Source of the DNA: JAAFHZ01 sp964247085
GTDB lineage: Bacteria > Cyanobacteriota > Cyanobacteriia > Cyanobacteriales > Chamaesiphonaceae
Length of the DNA stretch: 64,000 nucleotides
NCBI GenBank assembly: GCA_964247085.1
Contig: CAXTSX010000017.1
Coordinates: 1 to 64,000 of the forward strand
Direction: 5' to 3'
The translations under genes were made by a program, and so were the position numbers. The notes under the pieces were generated by a model. That model saw only the letters and a program-made list of their open reading frames with translations, had not been told where the DNA came from and did no database searches. Below, one piece after another: positions 54,478 to 63,692 of the stretch (its first letter is position 1; every line of letters begins with the position of its first letter).

Positions 54478-54530
54478 CCCTCTCCCAAGCCTGGGAGAGG
54501 GGGCAAGAGTTCTAAGTTATCTAATTCTTG
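54478..54530. repeat. dispersed palindromic repeat, copy D
   Basis: A perfect 10-bp inverted repeat (54478-54487 with 54492-54501, loop AGCC) plus the flank GGCAAGAGTTCTAAGTTAT and CTAATTCTTG, which matches copy A at 6461-6490 with one substitution. It lies between the small exported protein and the EVE gene. Confidence 0.8.
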
Positions 54531-54645
54531 CTCCTTGGTCTCCCAAAGTGGAGGGTTGCTAAAGCCGAGTTCAGTTGTCACATGAGCGATCGACACTCCC
54601 TATTTTTTGTCCGAGAATTTGTCAAAAATATTTAAAAATCCACAA

Positions 54646-55128
54646 ATGCAATATTGGTTGATGAAATCCGAGCCAGATGTATATGGCATTGATACCCTGA
54701 AAGAGCAGGGGAAGACCATTTGGGATGGAGTGCGCAACTATCAAGCTCGTAACTTTTTGAAGACCATGCAGGTGGGCGATCGAGCTTTTTTCTATCATTC
54801 CAATACCAAACCGCCGGGAATCGTGGGTTTGATGCAAGTCAGCCAAGCTTTAGTGGTCGATCCCAGCCAATTTGATGCAACTGGTGAGTATTATGATCCC
54901 AAATCCAGCGTTCAGGCCCCGCGCTGGCACACCGTAGAAGTAGAATATCTGCAAACCTTTAATACCGCCATTACCTTGCAGAATCTGCGCGATCGATTTA
55001 CCGCCGAAGAATTATTAGTAGTCCGACCTGGCAATCGATTATCGGTGATGTCGATCGATCCCCAAATTGCCCAGCAGATTTTACAAATGGCACAAGCAGA
55101 TTCAGACGATCCCGTAACGAATTTTTAA
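54646..55128 (+). CDS. EVE domain protein
   Basis: A 160-residue single EVE (PUA-like) domain: MQYWLMKSEPDVYGIDTL, WDGVRNYQARNFLKTMQVGD, FFYHSNTKPPGIVG and APRWHTVEV. The family binds modified bases, such as methylated cytosine or RNA marks, and appears in defence or RNA-linked contexts. I start at 54646; a TTG 39 bases upstream would add an unconserved tail. Genes around it give no further hint. Confidence 0.9.
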   Translation: MQYWLMKSEPDVYGIDTLKEQGKTIWDGVRNYQARNFLKTMQVGDRAFFYHSNTKPPGIVGLMQVSQALVVDPSQFDATGEYYDPKSSVQAPRWHTVEVEYLQTFNTAITLQNLRDRFTAEELLVVRPGNRLSVMSIDPQIAQQILQMAQADSDDPVTNF

Positions 55129-55192
55129 TGCGGGATGGATTAAGCTAAAAGTCAGTGGAAAACTGTCTTATTGTCCAGTGAGCCTTGATATT

Positions 55193-55600
55193 ATGTTTCA
55201 AAAAATTCTCTGCCCCATTCATCAGAGCCGTGAAGCTCATTCTGCGATCAAAGTTGTTATTGAAATGGTGCAAAAATACCAAAGTGAAGTTGTTCTATTG
55301 GCCGTTACCGACACAACGGTGGTAGATGCCGCCGTTGTTGGCGAAGCCATGGCCAATGATGATGTTAGTTTACTGCTAGTAGAAGTCCAGGGAATACTAT
55401 CTCAGCAAAATATCAAAACTGAAGTACTCCAGCGCGACGGGAATCCAGCTTTTACGATTTGTGATGTGGCTGATGAGATCAATGCCGATCTAATTGCCAT
55501 GGGTAGTCGGGGGATCGGCATTGATGAAGAACATGCCACCGAAAGCGTGGCCAGCCGCGTGATTAACCTGTCACCTTGTCCGGTTTTAGTGGTTCCTTAA
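55193..55600 (+). CDS. universal stress protein (UspA family)
   Basis: A 135-residue Usp domain: FQKILCPIHQSREAHSAIKV, ADLIAMGSRGIGIDEEHATE and VASRVINLSPCPVLVV. The phosphate loop GSRGIGIDE differs from the usual G2xG9xGS, so ATP binding is not assured. I prefer ATG 55193; GTG 55178 would add five residues. Confidence 0.88.
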   Translation: MFQKILCPIHQSREAHSAIKVVIEMVQKYQSEVVLLAVTDTTVVDAAVVGEAMANDDVSLLLVEVQGILSQQNIKTEVLQRDGNPAFTICDVADEINADLIAMGSRGIGIDEEHATESVASRVINLSPCPVLVVP

Positions 55601-55745
55601 ATAACACAACTAGCTGCGCAATTCTGTAGTTTCTTTGCCAAATCTTAAGAAAAAACAATCCTTTGTGAGAGAAAAGTTAATATGTATACATAATACGTAA
55701 AGTGTTACCGCTAGCTTCCATATCTTGAGAGGTTAAGTTTACTTC

Positions 55746-57413
55746 GTGAGTCAGTCTTTTCTTGCCCAACTGCGCCGATACGACCCTGCCGCTATCGCCA
55801 AATATTATCGATTTCGTCCTTGGTTAGTAATACTACGAGCCATTAAGGTCATCTGGTACTTTTCTGGATTTTTAATTGGATTGCAGTTGGACAGGTCGGT
55901 CGGCACTCTAGAAGCCAACAAAACTAGGCGGGCTAATCAGTTGCGCGAGCTGATCACCGCTCTTGGGCCAACTTATATCAAGGTTGGTCAGGCTCTTTCC
56001 ACCCGGCCAGACTTAATTCGTCAAGACTTTTTAGACGAGCTAATTAAGCTCCAAGATCAGCTACCACCTTTTAGTACTGATGAAGCTTTTCAGATCATTG
56101 AATCGCAACTAAATAAGCCGATTGAAGATCTATACCAAGAAATCTCCCCAGAGCCGATCGCCGCAGCTAGTCTTGGTCAAGTTTACAAGGCTCGGTTGTA
56201 CAGCGGCGAGCAAGTAGCTGTCAAAGTGCAACGGCCTAACCTGCTGCCCATTATTACTCTCGATCTTTTCCTGATGCGGTGGGCGACCACTTGGATCACG
56301 CCTTTTTTGCCTCTAAATCTTGGCCACAACCTGATGATTGTGGTGGACGAGTTTGGAGTCAAATTATTTGAAGAAATTGATTATATTAACGAAGGCCGCA
56401 ATGCCGAAAAATTTGCCGCCAATTTCCAAGACGATCCCGAAATAAAAGTTCCGGCGATCTATTGGCGCTATACCAGCCGCAATGTGCTGACCCTAGAATG
56501 GATTAATGGCATCAAGTTAACTGATGTTGAGGGTATTCAACGAGCTGGGTTAAACCCAGATAGTATCATCAGGGTCTGTGTTAATGCCGGAATGCGCCAG
56601 CTACTAGAGTTTGGCTTTTTTCATGCCGATCCCCATCCAGGCAACTTGTTTGTGTTAGCTGATGGTCGGATGGCCTTTATCGACTTTGGAATGATGGATC
56701 AACTGACCCAACACACCAAGGAAACTATTGCTGGATCGATCGTTCATGTCATCAACAAGGACTATTCATCACTCACTAAAGATTTTGTCGAACTAGGATT
56801 TTTGACTCCTGATATTGATATATCGCCAATCATTCCTGCTCTAGAAAAAGTTTTAGACAATGCGATCGGCGAAAGTGTCGGGAATTTCAACTTTAAAACC
56901 ATCACCGATGAGTTTTCGGATTTGATGTTTGAGTATCCTTTCCGGGTGCCAGCGCAGTTTTCGTTAATCATTCGATCGCTAGTCACCCAAGAAGGGGTAG
57001 CACTTACTCTCAATCCCGAGTTCAAGATTGTAGAAATTGGCTATCCTTATGTGGCACAGCGATTGCTAAATGGTGAAACACCAGAAATGCGACAACGCCT
57101 AATCGAAGTAGTCTTAAAAGACGGCAAGATTCAGTGGAATCGCCTAGAAAATATGATCGGCATTGCCCGCAGTGAAGGCAACTTTGATCTATTACCCACT
57201 GCTCAAATGGGACTACAGTTCTTATTATCTGATGAAGGACAATTTTTGCGAAATAAGTTGGTCATGGCGCTGACCGAAGATGATCAATTGCATTTGCAGG
57301 AAGTACAACAGCTCTGGCAATTGCTCAAAGTAGAATTGCAGCCCACTAATGTATTGAATGTAGCGATAAATGCGATTACTAATTTCTCTTCGGCGATGTT
57401 AAAAAGTCGCTAA
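55746..57413 (+). CDS. ABC1/AarF/UbiB family kinase-like protein
   Basis: A 555-residue atypical kinase. YIKVGQALSTRPDL is the KxGQ motif, SLGQVYKARLYSGEQVAVKV the Ala-rich loop and VAIK-type Lys, HADPHPGNLFV the catalytic loop and FIDFGMM the DFG. Cyanobacterial members take part in quinone or tocopherol metabolism at membranes. Two hydrophobic stretches lie near 25-45 and 170-195. The start is GTG, with GAGAGG about 14 bases before. Confidence 0.92.
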   Translation: MSQSFLAQLRRYDPAAIAKYYRFRPWLVILRAIKVIWYFSGFLIGLQLDRSVGTLEANKTRRANQLRELITALGPTYIKVGQALSTRPDLIRQDFLDELIKLQDQLPPFSTDEAFQIIESQLNKPIEDLYQEISPEPIAAASLGQVYKARLYSGEQVAVKVQRPNLLPIITLDLFLMRWATTWITPFLPLNLGHNLMIVVDEFGVKLFEEIDYINEGRNAEKFAANFQDDPEIKVPAIYWRYTSRNVLTLEWINGIKLTDVEGIQRAGLNPDSIIRVCVNAGMRQLLEFGFFHADPHPGNLFVLADGRMAFIDFGMMDQLTQHTKETIAGSIVHVINKDYSSLTKDFVELGFLTPDIDISPIIPALEKVLDNAIGESVGNFNFKTITDEFSDLMFEYPFRVPAQFSLIIRSLVTQEGVALTLNPEFKIVEIGYPYVAQRLLNGETPEMRQRLIEVVLKDGKIQWNRLENMIGIARSEGNFDLLPTAQMGLQFLLSDEGQFLRNKLVMALTEDDQLHLQEVQQLWQLLKVELQPTNVLNVAINAITNFSSAMLKSR

Positions 57414-57440
57414 TTAGTTTCTGATAAAAGGAATACCCCT

Positions 57441-57881
57441 ATGTCTCCTAATCCTGTCGCGATCTGTATTTTGTATCAAGAGGGGAAGTTTCTGATGCAA
57501 CTACGTGATGACATCCCCACTATTCTTTATCCAGGATTATGGGGGTTTTTTGGTGGTCATATAGAGGCGGGCGAAACGGCAGAAGTGGCGGTGGTGCGTG
57601 AAATTGCCGAGGAAATTGATTATGAATTACCTACTAGTTTCCGCAAGTTTGGAGTTTATGCTGATGAAAAGGTCTATCGCAATATTTTTTATGCCCCTTT
57701 GACGGTATCGATCGATCAACTCAACCTGTTAGAGGGTTGGGATCTAGGGTTATTGAGTTTGGCCGAGATTGAAGCTGGTGAAGCTTATTCGGCCAAGGCT
57801 GGCTCCAAGAAGTTGATCGGACCTGTTCATCGACAAGTTTTACTGGATTTTGCGGCCAAGCATCCGGAGTTGGTTATCTAA
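57441..57881 (+). CDS. Nudix hydrolase
   Basis: A 146-residue Nudix protein. The box runs GHIEAGETAEVAVVREIAEE, then IDYEL. CILYQEGKFLMQLRDDIP is the N-terminal strand. Substrate unknown; perhaps a nucleotide or a capped RNA end. It converges on the polynucleotide kinase gene with a 4-base overlap of stop codons (57878-57881). Confidence 0.87.
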   Translation: MSPNPVAICILYQEGKFLMQLRDDIPTILYPGLWGFFGGHIEAGETAEVAVVREIAEEIDYELPTSFRKFGVYADEKVYRNIFYAPLTVSIDQLNLLEGWDLGLLSLAEIEAGEAYSAKAGSKKLIGPVHRQVLLDFAAKHPELVI

Positions 57882-58726
57882 AAATCGCCCTCAGCCACCT
57901 GAAATACCGTTAAACCCAAACTCCGCCACATATCCACCACCTGCTGCCGATCGTCTAACACAAACTTGATATTATATTTGCCCAAGATCTCTCGATCAAA
58001 GATCTCCTGCTTAATAATCGAATCCTTTCGCTGATCGCCCGTAGCCCGCATGAAAATCGCGGTTGGTTTAACTCCATGCTGCACCAACCATTTTTCAGTT
58101 TGCGGTCTGCAATCATCCATCCGTCCCGATAAAATAATTACTTTGATCGATTGTTGCCAAAGCAGCACTGTATCAAGCACTGGCTGGTTGGGTGGATCTT
58201 GATCGCAAGTAGAAGCATCATAGGGATTGCGGCCATTTAATAGCGACAAAGTACCATCCATATCCACAATAATGGCATCGGCTAAATTAGAATCATAGAC
58301 TGGTGGCGGCGTTAAGACCTGCACATACTGTCGATACATTTGCATGATTACACCCTTGCCCACTGGCTGCGGACGCAGAGCATCACGACGAATGCATTCT
58401 TCTAGTGGCACCTTCAAGAATGAATCATTGACTTCCACGATCGCTTCACCCTTCACCAACTCCTTGATGTGGTTGATGTGTTTACCAAAATTAGTATCGT
58501 CCACAATCACATTTTTACCATCGGCCATCGCCATCATAATAATTTGATCGCGCAATCTCAATATAAATTTCTCGTTACCTTTGCTCCAGTGGGAAGCATG
58601 AGCCATCGCCCGCAGGGCATCTTTATTGCTGCGTACCCAGCAGCCCGGTTCGGCTAACAATAAATTATTGGCAAACGTAGACTTGCCAGAAGCAGGCAGA
58701 CCGACTAAAACTAAAACTCTTTTCAT
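57878..58726 (-). CDS. polynucleotide 5'-kinase/3'-phosphatase, T4 Pnkp-like
   Basis: A 282-residue two-domain RNA/DNA end-healing enzyme, close to T4 Pnkp (301 residues). The N-terminal kinase has GLPASGKST (Lys15, Ser16, numbered as in T4), Asp36 and Arg39 in SNKDALR (T4 Asp35, Arg38), and CIRRDALRP for the lid Arg. The C-terminal HAD phosphatase has VDMDGTLSLLNGRNPYD (Asp155, Asp157), near-identical to T4, and LSGRMDDCRPQTEKWL. All key residues are kept, so it should add 5' phosphate and remove 3' phosphate. It is 7 bases downstream of the RNA ligase gene. Confidence 0.94.
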   Translation of the reverse strand: MKRVLVLVGLPASGKSTFANNLLLAEPGCWVRSNKDALRAMAHASHWSKGNEKFILRLRDQIIMMAMADGKNVIVDDTNFGKHINHIKELVKGEAIVEVNDSFLKVPLEECIRRDALRPQPVGKGVIMQMYRQYVQVLTPPPVYDSNLADAIIVDMDGTLSLLNGRNPYDASTCDQDPPNQPVLDTVLLWQQSIKVIILSGRMDDCRPQTEKWLVQHGVKPTAIFMRATGDQRKDSIIKQEIFDREILGKYNIKFVLDDRQQVVDMWRSLGLTVFQVAEGDF

Positions 58727-58733
58727 AACTACA

Positions 58734-59819
58734 CTACATTCCTAAATTAATATAATCGACACCCAGCAACTCTTCCATTTTGTAGATGGTCGTGGCTTGC
58801 AAACACTCTTTGACACTGGGTGTTTTGCCCGATCGCAAGGAAAATAGTACCCCGCTATAGGGTAGATGCTTAACGGCAGCAGCAAAGTTTTTTTGCACCT
58901 CAATGTCTTGATGTTGCTGGTAAGCCTCGGTAATTTCTTGGATCAGTTCGTGATAGAGTTGCTTAATCTTGTGATAGATATCTGTCCACTCTGGGAAGTA
59001 AGCCAAAAACTCTTCGCCTTCATTAGCCATAATAATTTCCAGCATTCGCCGCGAGGAAAAACTGCTGCGCAGGTGGGCGATCGCCACGTATTGCGGTGAT
59101 TTAACCTTGACTCGGTTGAACTGTCGATCGCACACAATGTAGCCTTCCAAACTCATGGGGTCGAGCAACTGGGCAGCGGCGATTACTTCGGGCCAGCTGG
59201 TGAGCGGGTGACGAGCCACTAATTGCCAGCCATGTCGATCACTCCAAGGCTGGGGATCCAACTCGGCTAGGGTTGGAATATTTCTGACCCCGTGCAGAAT
59301 CAGCTGATTGCTAGGTTGTACCACGACCACCCGGTTGTATTTGGTAGTTAGCTCAAACATAAAGCAGCAGGTTGTGTCCTCCGGCAGTTGATAATCCAAT
59401 TCTGTCCATACGCTCCAGAATAGTTGAGCAAAGGTCATGCCAAAGCCACTAACTTCCCCCGCTCCGTCCGGGGTACCGCTGGATTGGACTCTCCACTGGC
59501 CATCATAAAAATAGAGGGTCATGAGGGAGCCATCCAGTTTGTCGTAAACGCTGGCACTGTCCCAATCGACGGTGGCAGCATGGCCTTCGCCGTGGTTGAA
59601 GAATTTATCGTAGGGATAAGAGACCACTTCCCAATTACGGGATTGGTCAAGAATGATTCCTCGGCATTGTTGAACGATTTTGGCTCCCATGGGGGAATCT
59701 AGTTGCGAATATTTGAGACAGACTAAGTTGGAGTACTGCTGGTGTTTAGTGGCTTTGATGCTGTAGGTTGCGGCCAGCTTGGCTAGCCCGTGTATGCGTA
59801 GATAATCTTGTAATTCCAT
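58734..59819 (-). CDS. RNA ligase, T4 Rnl1-type
   Basis: A 361-residue ATP-dependent RNA ligase of the T4 RnlA family (374 in T4). Motif I is YDKLDGSL with the AMP-accepting Lys94. The upstream CRGIILD and YPYDKFFNHGEG are typical of Rnl1. Motif III is FMFELTTKYNRVVV, motif IV LEGYIVCD and motif V RVKVKSPQYVAIAH. Rnl1 seals breaks in tRNA anticodon loops after Pnkp heals the ends. The neighbouring Pnkp-like gene supplies that step. Confidence 0.94.
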   Translation of the reverse strand: MELQDYLRIHGLAKLAATYSIKATKHQQYSNLVCLKYSQLDSPMGAKIVQQCRGIILDQSRNWEVVSYPYDKFFNHGEGHAATVDWDSASVYDKLDGSLMTLYFYDGQWRVQSSGTPDGAGEVSGFGMTFAQLFWSVWTELDYQLPEDTTCCFMFELTTKYNRVVVVQPSNQLILHGVRNIPTLAELDPQPWSDRHGWQLVARHPLTSWPEVIAAAQLLDPMSLEGYIVCDRQFNRVKVKSPQYVAIAHLRSSFSSRRMLEIIMANEGEEFLAYFPEWTDIYHKIKQLYHELIQEITEAYQQHQDIEVQKNFAAAVKHLPYSGVLFSLRSGKTPSVKECLQATTIYKMEELLGVDYINLGM

Positions 59820-59872
59820 GTCGATCGCCTGGGGCGTAAGCAGAGTTATTGGTTGTTTTTGATGCTTTCAGA

Positions 59873-60469
59873 TTAACTACTTGGTTTCTCACCAAGCTTG
59901 ATGGCAATGATAATCCCACTTGCCCACGACATTTTTACGATCCGTAGATCGCTACGCTGTTCTAAAGTCGCAATCAGTCGATCGGCTTTCAAGTCATGTC
60001 CATCTGGCCAGTTGGGCTGGGGCAACATATCATCGATCACATAAATGCCCCCAGGCTTCAGCAAAGCCAACGCCTCATCCAACAATCGATACTTCCCCGC
60101 CCAGGTATCCGAAAAAATAAAGTCAAATTCTTGTCCGGCTAATGACAGCAGGAATTCATTATCATCACTACAAACAACTGTCAAACGCGGATCTGCTCCC
60201 AAATTCTTGTTCAAGATAGATAACAATTTTTCATCATGATCGATCGTTGTCAAACAAGCCGTAGAATCCATCCCATCCAGAATCCAGGCCGTAGATAAAC
60301 CAGTCCCGGAACCCAACTCTAAAAAATGACCAGCTGGTTTCGATGCTGCCAAGGTTCTTAATAAAGAACAGGTCAACGGCTCGGAAGGCATCCCAAAATT
60401 GGCAGCGCGGGTATCAGCCCAGATCGCTGGAATAGATTTTGGTTCATTTAGGTTGTTGAAATCGTCCAT
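59873..60469 (-). CDS. class I SAM-dependent methyltransferase
   Basis: A 198-residue protein. FLELGSGTGLSTAWILDGM is the SAM site, TIDHDEKLLSIL the acidic loop, DFIFSDTWAGKY motif IV, and LLKPGGIYVIDDM motif VI. It resembles small-molecule O-methyltransferases; the substrate is unknown. It lies 53 bases upstream of the RNA ligase on the same strand. It is not a Hen1 homologue by motif, so an RNA-end role is only a possibility. Confidence 0.85.
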   Translation of the reverse strand: MDDFNNLNEPKSIPAIWADTRAANFGMPSEPLTCSLLRTLAASKPAGHFLELGSGTGLSTAWILDGMDSTACLTTIDHDEKLLSILNKNLGADPRLTVVCSDDNEFLLSLAGQEFDFIFSDTWAGKYRLLDEALALLKPGGIYVIDDMLPQPNWPDGHDLKADRLIATLEQRSDLRIVKMSWASGIIIAIKLGEKPSS

Positions 60470-60492
60470 GTCCAGAAATTTGGGGATGTGGT

Positions 60493-61284
60493 TTAGTCAG
60501 TATAACAATTAGCATCAACTTCTAGGCGCACCATTTTTACATGGGTGCAGCCTTGCGAATCAATGGGAATGAGAGCCAAATAGCGATCGACAAATTCATT
60601 GATAAATTGCAATTGTTCACCCGCCGGAACTTTGCTGGTAAAAGGCAGCCAGGCCGTGCGAATCCAGGCCGTAAATTCTTCCCGACTCCGATGGGTCATA
60701 TCTTTGGGGATTAGCTCTACCCGATTCACCGTAAAGCCCTCAGCCAGCAACCATTTTTGATATGTAGAGCTGTCATAGAAAAAGTAGGGATTAGCAAAGC
60801 CATCAAAATACTGCTGCCAAGGATTGCTCACCACCAATTCCGAGAAAACTTGTAGGACATCGATCGCATTCCCTGCCCCACCACAGGAAATAATTAATCG
60901 ACCGCCATCTCGTAGTGCCTGACGGGCACCAGCCAAGAAAGCCGGATGGTCATCCACCCAGTGCAGAGCCGCGTTGGAAAAGATTAGATCAAATTCTTGG
61001 TCAAAAGTAAGATGCTGCGCACCGACACAGACAAAGGATAGATTGGGATATTGAGATGATCGGTAGGTATCGATCGCATACTCAATCATCTCTGGGGAAC
61101 TATCGATCGCCACCACCCGGCCAGCAGATACCAGTCGGGCAAAGTTGGCACTAATTTTGCCATCGCCACAACCCACATCCAAAATTGATTTGTAAGCTGA
61201 TAGGTTCAAGTTGGCCTGGAGTTCTTGCGCCCATTTCAATTGAGCATCAGAACTTTGGGCATAGTCCACCGGGTTCCATTTCAT
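60493..61284 (-). CDS. class I SAM-dependent methyltransferase, Tam/UbiE type
   Basis: A 263-residue methyltransferase. SILDVGCGDGKISANFARLV is the SAM site, AIDSSPEMIEYA motif II, and FDLIFSNAALHWVDDH is the trans-aconitate-methyltransferase-like motif. MKWNPVDYAQSSDAQLKWAQ is the usual N-terminus of this group. Substrate unknown. It is 23 bases from the next methyltransferase, so the two and the RNA repair genes may be one transcript. Confidence 0.87.
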   Translation of the reverse strand: MKWNPVDYAQSSDAQLKWAQELQANLNLSAYKSILDVGCGDGKISANFARLVSAGRVVAIDSSPEMIEYAIDTYRSSQYPNLSFVCVGAQHLTFDQEFDLIFSNAALHWVDDHPAFLAGARQALRDGGRLIISCGGAGNAIDVLQVFSELVVSNPWQQYFDGFANPYFFYDSSTYQKWLLAEGFTVNRVELIPKDMTHRSREEFTAWIRTAWLPFTSKVPAGEQLQFINEFVDRYLALIPIDSQGCTHVKMVRLEVDANCYTD

Positions 61285-61368
61285 ACAGCAAGGTGTTGGT
61301 AAATAGCATCAACATGGAGATGTCGAGCGCCAGGAGCATCGCTGAGAAAAAAGTAACATAATTCTGAA

Positions 61369-62370
61369 TTAATTGAGATTGGAAATCAAGTGAACCTTTG
61401 GATTAATGTTATTTTCACTTAATTCCTGTAAGTCTTGCTCCAGCATTAAATCAACGAGCTGTTGAAAAGAGTATTCTGGTTGCCAGGATAACTTTTCCCG
61501 AATTTTGGCAGTGTTGCCAACTAGTTGTACAGCCTCATCTGGACGATAGAACTGGGGATCGATCGCTACATAGTCTTGCCAATTTAAACCCACACAATCA
61601 AAAGCATAGGCTACTAATTCCCGCACCGAATGGGTTTTGCCACTAGCAATAATGTAGTCATCGGGTTGCTCTTGCTGTAACATCAGCCACATCGCTGCCA
61701 CGACATCCTTGGCATAACACCAGTCACGGTGGGTATCCAGATTACCGAGTCGGAGTTCGTCAGCTAATCCTAGTTTGATTTTGGCAACAGTCTGAGTGAT
61801 TTTCCGAAAAACGAATTCAGCACTGCGACGCGGTGATTCATGGGTGTAAGTAATGCCGCAACAGGCATAAAGATTGTATTGCTGCCGATAGTTGACGGTC
61901 ATCCAATGGGCGTAAGCTTTGGCGGCTCCATAGGGGTTGCGGGGCCGGAAAGCGGTTCTTTCGTCTTGGGGAGAAATATCTGGTTCGCCAAAGACCTCGC
62001 TACTGGAAGCCTGATAAAATCTGGCATCCGGCTGACAACGGCGAATGGCTTCAAGCAGTCGGGACACGCCTAAGGCAGTGTATTCGGCGGTTAAACCGGG
62101 TTGTGCCCAGGAGGTCGGAATGTAGCTCTGAGAAGCTAGGTTGTATACTTCGTCGGGCTGGGCGATGGTGATGGCATCCATCAAGGATGTTTGGTCGAGT
62201 AAGTCACCAGAGAGGAGTTGAATTCGATCGCTTAGATGGCCAATTCGACTCAAGTTGCTGCCGCTCGATCGACGAACCAGTCCAAATACTCGGTATCCTT
62301 TGGCGAGTAGCAACTCTGCTAGATAGGAGCCATCTTGTCCAGTCAACCCTGTAATCAGTGCGTTTTTCAT
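61369..62370 (-). CDS. gmd: GDP-mannose 4,6-dehydratase
   Basis: Converts GDP-mannose to GDP-4-keto-6-deoxymannose, the precursor of GDP-fucose and GDP-rhamnose. The NADP loop is LITGLTGQDGSYLAELLL. Catalytic residues are in YQASSSEVFG and NPYGAAKAYAHWMTV. RNLDTHRDWC-type LRLGNLDTHRDWCYAKD is the sugar-binding stretch. The 333 residues are normal. It uses the product of manC. The final sugar is not decided by the genes seen. Confidence 0.93.
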   Translation of the reverse strand: MKNALITGLTGQDGSYLAELLLAKGYRVFGLVRRSSGSNLSRIGHLSDRIQLLSGDLLDQTSLMDAITIAQPDEVYNLASQSYIPTSWAQPGLTAEYTALGVSRLLEAIRRCQPDARFYQASSSEVFGEPDISPQDERTAFRPRNPYGAAKAYAHWMTVNYRQQYNLYACCGITYTHESPRRSAEFVFRKITQTVAKIKLGLADELRLGNLDTHRDWCYAKDVVAAMWLMLQQEQPDDYIIASGKTHSVRELVAYAFDCVGLNWQDYVAIDPQFYRPDEAVQLVGNTAKIREKLSWQPEYSFQQLVDLMLEQDLQELSENNINPKVHLISNLN

Positions 62371-62594
62371 GGGATATGGAGAGCCACCAAAGGATTTATA
62401 TAGATATTCTAATCCATTAGCTCAATATCTGAACTACATGGATGTACCCGTTAGCGTTCCCTTGTTTTACTGAAAACTAGCAGGAATAAACTATGTTGAC
62501 AAAGTTCCAAAAAGATTTGCCCGAAAAGACTTTCAGCTAGCGAAATTTGCACAGGCTAGGATCCATGCTCATTTTAAGGATACCAACGAATATA

Positions 62595-63461
62595 CTACAT
62601 TGTAGTCTCAATCTTTCTAATCTTTTCAAATAAATCATTATCTTCATTGGTGAAAGCACAAATATCCAGGTAATACACTGCTGGAGTACCGCTTTTAATG
62701 CGATTAGAGATTAGATAAGAGTTTAAATCAACAAAATTTTCTAAAGTGGGGCTAGAAAAGCTCATTAGATAATTGCCGAAGTTATCGTACACAATAAATT
62801 TGTTGTAGCCGCTGGTGAATAACATCTCAACGGTATCTATGGCTTCTTGGCACCCGGCAGTTGTAAAACAAACATCATATTCAAAATGAATTACCGGGCG
62901 CAGTTTGGATATAACATCGATCGATTGCTGAATAATCGTAAAATCGTAGCCGTCAGTATCAGTTTTGAGCAGCTTGGCATTTTGAAAACTACTATGCTTT
63001 TGCAAAATGCTCGATAAACTACTGACAACTTGAGAAGTCGCAGTTTCACTGGGTTTTTCAAGTACGATCGTGTCAGAATTTATAGCATTGACAATAGATG
63101 CAGTGCCATTCTGACTAGACATATTGTCCAGGTCAACTACAGCACCATCTTTACCGACAAAACACCGTTCGTTGACTACATTGCCAATAATCGAAGCGTT
63201 GAAATCTAAATACTCTAGAAACTCTGGATTTCCTTCAATGCAGAGAACTGGTACATCCTGGTGTTTCTGAATCAAAGCAGCCGTATCGCCAACGTTCGCC
63301 CCAATGTCGATGCTAGAAGAATTAGGGTATTTCTGAAATACTTCTCTGGCAATATAACCCAAGCTAGTGTCATAACGCTTCCATTGAGCTTGATAGCGAT
63401 CTAGTGCATGGTCTTGGGGTAAACGGATACAGTGACGACCAACCAGATAATATTTGTACAT
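62595..63461 (-). CDS. FkbM family methyltransferase
   Basis: A 288-residue protein. SSSIDIGANVGDTAALIQKH is the SAM loop, CIEGNPEFLEYL follows, and LLKTDTDGYDFTIIQQS is the FkbM signature. The family O-methylates sugars in surface glycans. Gene context (gmd below, a glycosyltransferase above) supports that. The 224 bases between it and gmd, and the 231 bases to the next gene, hold no other feature I recognise. Confidence 0.9.
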   Translation of the reverse strand: MYKYYLVGRHCIRLPQDHALDRYQAQWKRYDTSLGYIAREVFQKYPNSSSIDIGANVGDTAALIQKHQDVPVLCIEGNPEFLEYLDFNASIIGNVVNERCFVGKDGAVVDLDNMSSQNGTASIVNAINSDTIVLEKPSETATSQVVSSLSSILQKHSSFQNAKLLKTDTDGYDFTIIQQSIDVISKLRPVIHFEYDVCFTTAGCQEAIDTVEMLFTSGYNKFIVYDNFGNYLMSFSSPTLENFVDLNSYLISNRIKSGTPAVYYLDICAFTNEDNDLFEKIRKIETTM

Positions 63462-63692
63462 GCATTTTATGAATGAAACACCCTACTCACTAGGATTCCC
63501 CATTTCAAACAAAAATGAATAAAGTTAGTAAAATAGTCAAGAATTTAGGACAAGGTTGTTATTTGATTAATTCTTCCCACATTTTCAAATTCGGTTACCC
63601 ATTCAGTAGTTGTGGGAATAATACATGAAGTCGATTCTTAATACTGTGTTAGTACAGTAATTAGATGGCCAGTACTATCACATCATAATTCT

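Noticed and set aside
59873..60469. Hen1-type RNA methyltransferase beside Pnkp
   Set aside because: The Hen1 metal-binding motif (ExxExxH...H) is not seen; the fold reads as a generic O-methyltransferase.
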